From positions 31,578,001 through 31,642,000 of the forward strand of contig CM074857.1 of NCBI GenBank assembly GCA_037501455.1: 64,000 nucleotides of DNA, written 5' to 3'. The DNA comes from Lantana camara (Eukaryota > Streptophyta > Magnoliopsida > Lamiales > Verbenaceae). Below are positions 56,399-64,000 of the stretch, piece after piece. The notes beneath the pieces were generated by a model. It was not told the origin of the DNA and made no database searches. It was given only the letters and a program-made list of their open reading frames with translations. The position numbers and the translations under genes are program-made. The stretch's first letter is position 1. Each line of letters opens with the position of its first letter.

Positions 56399-58314
56399 AT
56401 CGTTAATTGGCTTCATCATCTGCCGTATACGTGTCCGCCGAAAATGAGCGACGACGAGGTCTCGTCACCGGCACTGTCCGAGGCAGCCACCGTCCTGTCT
56501 CAACAGATTGCTAAACTTCTTCAACAATACAAAACTCAACAAACCCAATCAATTTCCAATAGTCCAATATCTATCGATATGAAATTAAATAACAACAATT
56601 ATGTTTTATGGGCAAGAATGCTTGAAATTGCAATCGGTGTACGCGGTCATCTTAGCCATCTAACCGGACAACCCGCGCCACCAGCGGAATCCGATGAAAC
56701 GTATCATTCATGGAAGAAACAAGATCTGCAAGTGTTTAGATGGATCACACAGGCAATTGACCCTTCTCTTGTCACTCAGTTTATACACTACCCTACTGCA
56801 AGAGATCTGTGGAAAGGAATCTCTGTAACCTATCAATCCGGAGAAGATAGTCTCCAAATCTTTGATCTAATAACCCGAGCAGACAGAATAAAACAAGAAC
56901 ATACTACCATGGAGGATTATTATAGCGCGAGTAAAAGCATCTGGACCGAAATTGATCGGAGAAGACCAAACCCCAAGGAACTTCCTGCAGATATCAGCAA
57001 GTATAACCAAATCAAAGAAGAACACCGGCTCTTCAAGTTCTTATCAGGTTTAAGCCCAGACTATGACTCAATCGTAAGAGAGATTCTCAGAGACTCGCCT
57101 TTGCCCTCAGTTGACATGGCATATGCCAAGGTTTGTCGGGAAGTCGCCAGGAAAACCATCTTTGGGCCAGCGACAGCCTCCAACAAGGCGAACACATTAT
57201 CCGGCATCGAAGTTGGACTGGTGATTTAGGGACAAGGGAGCAAATCTCTCGGTCAGAACCACAAACCTCCGCACAGGTCAGATTCGGCAAGGAAAGTGTC
57301 AGAATCATCATCCCGGAACAGATCCGACATGGTTTGTGACCACTGCGGTAAAAGTGGCCACCTAGAAAAAGGCTGCTTTGAGATCATCGGATTTCCCGGA
57401 TTGGTGGGAACCCAAAAATCGACGGAGTGACCAAGGGAAGTGGAGAAATCAAGGAGTAGCGGTTGTCGCCGACAGCAACAGTGCTGGCAACATCGCCGGA
57501 GAAAGAGACAAGGGGCCAGGTTTGGTCGCGATGACTGTCGCCAAAACCAAAAATGGCGAGAGAGAGATAGACTCTTCCAAGAGTGAACAGACGACTTAAA
57601 CATATGGAAATGGCTCTCATTCAGGTATAGGGCATGTGAGGATGAAATTACCTCCTTGCCCCTTAAATGTTTTCTCCTCTTCACAAAGTACACCCCCTTG
57701 TGATTATTACCGAAATACAGCATGTGGAAATTTGAATATTGTGCATAGTCCCAATTTACAAAAGAATGCTAAATGGATATTTTATTGTGGTTACCTATGA
57801 CTCTTCGGATATAATTTCGATATAAGCCCCACAAAGACAAACCTTGCAAACTGCTAATGGTGACCAGGTTCCGGTTAAGGGGAGTGTTATTGAATTTACT
57901 CCCAAGTTGAGATTATCTAATTGTTTGTTTGTACCCTCCTTATCTCATAAGTTGCTGTCTATTAGTCATGTAACTAGAGAGCTCTATTGTACGGTTGTAA
58001 TGTATCCTTATTTTTGTGTGTTATAAGATATTCGTTCGAGGGAGATTATTGGGCGTGACACTAAACGAGATGGCTTATACTATGTGGCTGAGGTGGAAAC
58101 GGGGGGATGGACACTACTGGTTCAAAATTCGGATGATAAACAGGGTTGGTTGTGGCATCGACGTCTGGGACATCCCTCTGACGGTTACCTGAAGAAACTT
58201 TTCCTAAATTTTCTAGTACTACTTTATCCTGTGATACTTGTGTGTTAGCTAAAAGTCACAGACAAACTTTCCCTTTGAATAATACTCGGGTTGACACTCT
58301 TTTTTCTTTAATTC
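56399..58314 (+). pseudogene. Copia-2 gag to pre-integrase segment, inverted
   Basis: On the plus strand, ATG 56442 opens a copia gag (MSDDEVSS..., UBN2-type region NYVLWARMLEIAIG, QEHTTMEDYY) that runs to 57229. It is followed in other frames by a zinc knuckle CDHCGKSGHLEKGC (57331-57372), a Ser/Lys-rich linker, protease remnants (QTANGDQVPVKGSV), and the GAG-pre-integrase domain (GLYYVAEVE, WLWHRRLGHPS, CDTCVLAKSHR). It ends abruptly at FSLI (near 58312), right beside the primer site. It points against the LTRs, primer site and RT, so it was flipped in place. Confidence 0.85.
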
Positions 58315-58326
58315 GCTTTCATACCA

Positions 58327-58504
58327 TGTTAAATTAGGAAAAAAGATAAGGTAATAGAGGGAATTAATTTCATTGTTCTTGAGTGAATAACACATTACAC
58401 AGAGGCTGTAAATATAGGTTGAGATCATTCAATCAAAGGAAACAAAGATCCCATGATCAAAGGTCCATGATACCTTTCCTAAAATACAATTACCAAAGTC
58501 AGCA
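58327..58504 (-). repeat. Copia-2 5' LTR
   Basis: 178 bp, TGTTAAATTAGG...AAAGTCAGCA, directly next to the primer site on its left. Confidence 0.9.
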
Positions 58505-58916
58505 TGGGCTATGGAGGAAAATTAGATAAAGATATGGACTTCGGTTTCTGAAAAAGCTTTCTTCCACAGGTACGGACCTCCATTGCACACAGAGATTGTG
58601 TTTTAAAGTTTGTTAGCTTTTATAAGTACTTTTTACATGGATTAGCATTCGTTTGACAGTTCTCTTCTAGTTTTTCTAACAACTTCTAGGTTTTCAAAAG
58701 CCGAGTTTTTTGTTATCTTTTTTTTCTCAAAATACAAATCAGGAATGATAATGACGATCCACCACCATTACAACATACCATAAAATATTCAGGACTTAAA
58801 ACCAAAAAATAAAAGGTTTCCAAGAAAACCCAATAAAACTAGTCAATAATACTGTTTCATCCATTTTTCTTCCTCTAATTCCATATGCCCATAAAGATCT
58901 TTGGTTATAGGGTAAA
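58505..58916. other. non-coding spacer
   Basis: No gene seen; AT-rich unique-looking DNA between Copia-2 and the calmodulin pseudogene. Confidence 0.5.
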
Positions 58917-59244
58917 TTAATTCGCAATCACAACCTTGACAAACTCTTGATAGTTAATTTGCCCATCACAGTCAATGTCGGCCCCCTTCATCATCTTCCT
59001 GACTTTCTCATCAATGAGCTTCTTCCCTAAGTTCGTAATCAGTGACTGTTTTGATCCTTATCGAGAACATGGAATGCCTCTTTTAGCTCCTCCTTTGAGT
59101 AGTGTGTTCTTCATTTTCCTGGCCCTTAGATTCAAAAAATCGGGGAAATCATTAGTTCTATTGCCATGGTAGATTCTGCCCTAGGGGTCTCATCAAAGTT
59201 CCAGGCTCCTTAAACTCAGAGATATGGTCGTCAGTCAACTGATC
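58917..59244 (-). pseudogene. calmodulin-derived pseudogene with internal deletions
   Basis: The minus strand reads the calmodulin N-terminus (DQLTDDHISEFKE at 59244-59206), then jumps to [58 protein letters not shown] and a last complete EF hand, [13 protein letters not shown], ending VVIAN and TAA at 58917-58919. Loops one to three are lost or damaged by deletions. About 149 codons have shrunk to about 108. The start ATG is missing. There is no intron where plant calmodulin genes have one early in the frame, but a deletion covers that place, so retroposition is not proved. Confidence 0.8.
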
Positions 59245-61052
59245 TAGAATGGAATTACAAAAATGGAGAGATTCCATCATTCCTCCTCCTCTCTTAAATT
59301 AAGCTTAGAGATTCCTAGGCCTTGTCTTGTTTTTCTCTCCCTAGAGTTGTGGGCTTTGTAATGGAATTACAGAAAGAGAGAGGTTGATGTTACTTGTTAG
59401 TATCAGTTTGCAAGAGAACGTCTAGCCACTTTATAATTCAGAGCAGTGACTACATATATACTTCACAAACAATAAGTACACAAAACATGCATGTCTGACT
59501 TAGAGAAATACACAACTGATGAGCTGATTAATAAAATTTTTGGTTGCTCTCTATCACGTTATCTCTCTTCATCATGTTCTTCTTCTTTTTCCTTGTAACA
59601 TTATGCTGTCATACATATGATCTTATGATGATCTATATTTTTACATTTACAAACAGTATCAAGCAACTCTTTGAAGGTTGAGCCCTTTGCTCCAAAATTA
59701 TATCGTATTGACAGAGGGAGCATTATCTTGCAATGAGTGAAGAAACATGGAATTTTTCTAAAACATCAATGTCCCGAAATTCATTAGATCACGAGCACAA
59801 ACAAACCACAACCCTCATTCTCTTGTTTTCTTTAGCTGCACGTTACACTTTGTTGGAGATTAATTAGTTATGAGGTATTTTATTTTGTTGGTACTGAATA
59901 TCTACTAAAAATTTTCAGGACTAATGACTAAAGTTGGTTAAAGATAGAATGTGGATCATCTGGTATGTTTTCTTTCCTCTTAGATTAAATTTCAACAATT
60001 TCATAAATGAAAACTAACAACATTATGAATGCCATATGATCGCTTTCACGTTGAGATTGATCCAGACTTTGAGATTGATCCAGACAGTTGCTAAAGCAGC
60101 ACCCCCAGCTGTTAGAATAGCACTTGCCGACTCATCAGATAAAAATAGCTAATATATATATGTATACACTACGAAGTAAATTCTCAACGTGTGTAGTGAT
60201 TTTCCTAAATGGTCTAGGTTGTAGTGGCTGTCATGGTAGCCGATAGGGAATGACGGATAGATTACACATTATAAGTTTTTAATGATACATGAACGTGTGC
60301 AAACACGATAGGATTGTGGTATGTAATAGATATCAAATATGAATATCCATCGGGAAAAAATATATCCAACTTAAAGTTGAACTATATTTCATTTTTAATT
60401 CAAAAAATTAGTAAACTCGTTTCTCTTATTTTTAAATTTTGAACTTGTTTTTCTTACTTAAAATTCGCTTCTCTATGCATGGTTTTACATCAAATTGGAA
60501 ACATATTATATATGACACAATGTTACTAATTCTACAAAGTACAATTTAAAACATCTAAATGCATGCTGTAAATGCCTACAACGGTGCTCCTTATAAATTA
60601 CAATCAAACATGATTATAATAAATACTTAATATGAATTTTGGGATTTAAATAGATTACAATAAATAAATCAGAAAAATTTGTACTTTATACTGAAGATGA
60701 GAATGTTTCTTATGGGCATACCATTTTAAAATAAAAAATTTACAAATGAAACTCAAATTAAATTGCTTAACCCAAATTAGGTGGAATGACAAATGTGGTA
60801 TATATTGCTTAACTCAAATTAAATAACCACAAATTAAATTTACAAACTACATTAATTGAAAAATTATAATTCATTTTAAGGATTCTTCTCTTTGGAAGTA
60901 ATATCCGGTTCAGGGGGTACCACATTATATGAAACTACTAAATTTAAAAAATTAAATCATTTTGCTGCCTATCCATATGTTATTAGAAATTAATGAAGTT
61001 GAAAATTAATTTAGAATCATACATCTCAAAATTTTAATATATTATTGTGCAG
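59245..61052. other. AT-rich non-coding DNA
   Basis: No gene recognised. One small tandem duplication (TTTGAGATTGATCCAGAC-like, near 60050-60085). Confidence 0.5.
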
Positions 61053-61294
61053 GTATGTTAGAAAATGAAAACCCTTCAACGGATCAAAGTGACAACTCGA
61101 ATTATGAGATTGAGGAGATTGCCCACCCAGACGATGATGAAGAAGAAGGGCAAATAATTGTGGATCCACCAAATCAGAGGACGTCCGATCCACATGGCCC
61201 AAGGAGAACAATTTGTGCTCGTGGAACCACTAGAAGTACGCCATCATAGCATGCTTCGGGAGCCTCCTCGTCGGATACGTAACCTCAGTCGCAG
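61053..61294 (+). pseudogene. possible acidic exon with two stops
   Basis: An open stretch of acidic sequence (SNYEIEEIAHPDDDEEEGQ...) bounded by acceptor-like TATTGTGCAG (61043-61052) and donor-like CAG|GTAACA (61294/61295). The frame is interrupted near its end by TAG and TAA, both at places where CAG/CAA would keep it open. It could be an exon of a decayed transposon or host gene; I recognise no family. Confidence 0.25.
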
Positions 61295-62167
61295 GTAACA
61301 TTGCCCCTACACTTAGTTTGCTTTAATTTGATCATGAACTTACAAAAACCGCATTCTTGAGTTTAATTATAGTTAATTTCTAGGTTAATATAACTTTGTA
61401 AACTTTCCCTTTTAACACTTAAAACATTAAGTTTGAAGATATTTAATTTAGGTCTAGGCAATTTAGTAATTAATTAACCACGTTAAGCTACTACTTAGTT
61501 GATTACTCTAATCTTGTGTTTTTTTGTCTAATTATTGAATTGACGATTATAAGAGCGACTTTGAACTTGATTAGGTACACATATTAGATTTCGAGAGAAA
61601 TTAACACATACTTTTGTGATTTGAATTATGGTAAAAAGACATTGTGTTGTTGAGCATGAATCATACGTAAAGCTCATAAAAGCATCCTTTGACCTAGTCC
61701 TGGCATTGGGTGGATATTACCCCATCCAAGCCCAAGCCAAAAAAATATTCGAAAGTTTCATATTCAAATCCAACCCCAACCTTATATATTTCGGACCAAT
61801 AAATTTTCACCCAAATAAAACCCAATATTTATGGGTGGATTTTCAAATCTATCCAAAATTTATAAGGCCCGGTGGGTATTAAAGGTAAAACCCAAGGCCC
61901 AATGTCCCAATAATCCAATTGTTTTTAAAATATGATATTACATACTTTATTATTTATTTTAATTTTTTGTTTTTATTATTAAATAACTTATCATACATTT
62001 TGTTATTTTAATTTATTTTATATCAGAAAAAATTATATTAAAATGATAATAATTAAATAAACTTATACACCGTATAACAGTTAATTAAATTCTAAATTTG
62101 ATTTATTAGATCAATTAAGCAAAAATGTTTGCCGATATGCTAACTAATAATAATAATAATAATAATA

Positions 62168-62213
<46 letters not shown>

Positions 62214-62709
62214 TTTTTGTAATACTACTTTAACATGTGTTATTTTTTCTCTGATCAATCCACAAACTTCAAACTCACACCAAAATGGGAAAAAAAAATG
62301 AAAAAAAAAAAAAAAACAACAACAACAACAAAGTTTTATCTAAGGTATACTTTATCTAAACCTTTTCATCATGAAGAATAAAATAAAAATAGAATAAAAT
62401 AAAGTTTGTATGATGGATAAAAATCAATATGAATGTTTTCGTCATCTTTCATTATAATTCGATGTATTCTTTTAATTTAAAATTAGAATATAACAATTTA
62501 AAGAAAAGGTTACAAATCAATAAATATATTGCTGCTTAGCTCATGAAAGAATATATAAATTGAAGTAAAAAATATTAAGAATACAAAGTTTTACATGAAA
62601 TAGTAATTGATAGGGTTATAAATGGTTTCTGTATCCTTCATATTATTCTAATTTTTAATACTGGATATAGTTACAAATAGATATATAAACGTGATAAAAT
62701 TTTTCTACC
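61295..62709. other. non-coding DNA with a palindromic microsatellite
   Basis: No gene seen. At 62146-62211 a (TAA)n run meets an (ATT)n run, forming a perfect inverted simple repeat. A-rich and (CAA)n tracts follow near 62285-62330. A GGGTGGATATTACCCC-like stretch near 61709 resembles a degraded MITE. Confidence 0.55.
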
Positions 62710-63569
62710 TGATGAGGTCAAGATTCGCTTGGCCCACGTTTTGACACGTGGCGCCATCGGTAACTGGCACCTGACCTTATGATCCTCGGGAAAGTCTCCT
62801 ACGAGTGTCCTCTCCCTCGAAGTATTGAGATCCCTGAGTGACACGTGTCATCGTCGTTGCGTGACACGTAGCTATTATAAGCCGCTCTCCAACGAGCGCT
62901 CCTAAATGAGACCCAAGTTCACCAGGGGAGGCGCCCACGAGCATCCACTCCCCTCGTATGTGCTTCTGCATATAACGGAACCAAGGGGCCCAACTCCCCC
63001 TCATCTCATCGCCTTGGCCCGAATCAACCCTCGGTCCACTGGTCTATCAGATACATGGTTAACACGAGCGTGCTAATGGCCCTCATTGCCAACCTAAAAC
63101 GGCTCTCTGATACCTCGTACGTGTCTGCGCACCTACCACTGTTGCCCGCACCACCATTTACACCAGCTTTTGCAGGAGATTCCTCCTAGGTTTCTCCTCA
63201 TTGCGCCACGTGTGAAGGCGACATTAGGGCAGGACCACAAGGGGACAAATTACCAAAGGGTCCTTGACCCTCAACTATAAATACGGGACTTCATCTCTTT
63301 CTCTGTAAGCAATCACTCATCATGGAAGTTCTTACATTCTTCATTTTTCACCTCTTTCAGATCATCATCATCTGACTTGAGCGTCGAAGAGCCAAACTGG
63401 GAATCACCCCCAGTTCCCCCAGCTTGGCCGTCTGACCTCTGTTTCTTTGGTGTTTTGTCCTAGCAAGTTAAACCCTCCATCTTTTCCGGTGGTCATCATT
63501 GAGTTTTCCTACCTTAAACAAATTCTAAAGTGATTGGACTATGTACTCCATATTGAGACCCATTATTTT
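62710..63569 (+). repeat. 5' LTR of a third gypsy element (Gypsy-3)
   Basis: Starts TGATGAGGTCAAG at 62710 and carries a TATA box CTATAAATA at 63275-63283. It contains GACTTGAGCGTCGAAGAGCC in U5, close to the motif in Gypsy-1 and Gypsy-2. It is followed by a primer-site-like TTTGCATCGTCTGTGGG (63577-63593), a mutated version of the other two. The exact LTR end (about 63569) is uncertain, and the second LTR lies outside the window. Confidence 0.6.
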
Positions 63570-63645
63570 TTGCATCGTCTGTGGGAAACCTTTCTTCCAA
63601 CCTTTTCTTATCTTTGCTAGTTGAAGAACAAACACTGCTTGCATC

Positions 63646-64000
63646 ATGATTGCTACTAGATTCGGTGCAGTGGGGGGAGGAGATGACTTCCCCCGCGATG
63701 CCAAAGTCAGCACCCTCTCGCCGACCTCGACGGGCGGAGCGCCGCCTATTGGAGGATTACCACCCCCCACAGAGCCGGTGGTGCCCTCGACGAAGCTCAC
63801 TCCTGAGCAACCCTCCACCGCCACAGTTGGAGGTTCTGGGCTTCCTGCTTACCCAAACCTCCCCCAAAATCAGTGGGCTAACGCCCCAGCCAACCCAGGA
63901 AGGCACTCTTATATGATGCCACCCCCTGGGTACGTGTTAACTCCTGTCCCCATGATGCCTGCTATACAGTCATACCATGCCGGACAGCTCCAGTTTTCGG
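63646..64000 (+). CDS. start of Gypsy-3 gag, runs off the window
   Basis: ATG 63646 opens a frame of 118 codons that is still open at the window edge. It encodes a Gly/Pro-rich N-terminus (SPTSTGGAPPIGGLPPP..., GRHSYMMPPPGYV) like the disordered start of gag in Tat-type elements. The distance from the primer site (about 55 bases) matches that in Gypsy-1 and Gypsy-2. No domain is reached before the end, so the identity rests on context. Confidence 0.55.
   Translation, partial: MIATRFGAVGGGDDFPRDAKVSTLSPTSTGGAPPIGGLPPPTEPVVPSTKLTPEQPSTATVGGSGLPAYPNLPQNQWANAPANPGRHSYMMPPPGYVLTPVPMMPAIQSYHAGQLQFS

Larger units (their letters stand above)
54171..58504 (-). mobile_element. Copia-2: rearranged Ty1/copia element with inverted internal segment
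   Basis: Two 178-bp LTRs (54171-54348 and 58327-58504) in the same orientation, with flanks TAGGC (54166-54170) and TGGGC (58505-58509) agreeing in four of five bases. Primer site TGGTATGAAAGC on the minus strand at 58315-58326 and polypurine tract TTGAGGGGGAG beside 54349 both show a minus-strand element. RT and RNase H are on the minus strand as expected, but gag through the start of integrase is on the plus strand. Confidence 0.88.

Noticed and set aside
61628..61882. 84-residue plus-strand frame with a GGGTGGATATTACCCC palindrome-like start
   Set aside because: Low-complexity Asn/Pro/Ile sequence, no family; possible MITE ends were not matched by a target duplication.
1..64000. tRNA, rRNA or other structural RNA genes
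   Set aside because: Only primer-binding sites complementary to tRNA ends were seen; no cloverleaf or rRNA-like sequence was recognised by eye, though a covariance-model scan would be decisive.

Overview
The window is a stack of nested transposable elements with no intact host gene. It reads as a nuclear, heterochromatin-like segment of a flowering plant, probably a eudicot. The evidence is plant-type Ty3/gypsy (Tat lineage) and Ty1/copia LTR retrotransposons, an L1-type LINE with a C-terminal RNase H, TTF-zinc-finger hAT transposons, hAT-type MITEs, a Helitron, an endogenous caulimovirid (plant pararetrovirus) and a decayed plant calmodulin copy. The species cannot be named from the sequence.

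Layout. 1-604: start of an LTR on the minus strand (Del/Tekay-like). 605-6355 and 19915-21756: about 7.6 kb of endogenous pararetrovirus on the minus strand, close to one genome length, with movement protein, 35S-like promoter, viroplasmin/transactivator, PR-RT-RNase H, coat protein and a run of small overlapping ORFs. All the large genes except the movement protein carry stops or frameshifts. A plus-strand Tat-type gypsy element (Gypsy-1, 6356-19914, target duplication GTATA) splits the coat gene. It carries a 1.9-kb hAT-type MITE in its 5' LTR. 21765-32275: a TTF/DUF4371-type hAT transposon whose transposase is split by a young minus-strand copia element (Copia-1, 23376-29972, target duplication GAATA). 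33705-44120: a small non-autonomous Helitron split by a young minus-strand Tat element (Gypsy-2, 33920-43995, target duplication ATATT). 44629-45260: another hAT-type MITE (8-bp target duplication). 46935-53081: an almost intact LINE on the minus strand (17-bp target duplication) inside a remnant of a second hAT transposase. 54171-58504: a copia element (Copia-2) with 178-bp LTRs whose gag-to-integrase segment is inverted. 58917-59244: calmodulin-derived pseudogene. 62710-64000: start of a third gypsy element (LTR plus the beginning of gag).

How the parts work together. Both complete Tat elements carry, between pol and the 3' LTR, a separate gene on the strand opposite to gag-pol. In Gypsy-2 this antisense gene appears intact. 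It has its own TATA box and three exons joined by two GT-AG introns, and splicing gives one uninterrupted frame of 816 codons. Gypsy-2 has lost the C-terminal half of integrase, with a small inverted fragment at the break, yet its LTRs differ at only about three positions. It was therefore probably mobilised in trans, or damaged very recently. Gypsy-1 is an older copy with the same antisense gene layout in decayed form.

Order of events that can be read from the nesting: pararetrovirus, then Gypsy-1, then the MITE; hAT, then Copia-1; Helitron, then Gypsy-2; hAT remnant with a local tandem duplication, then LINE.
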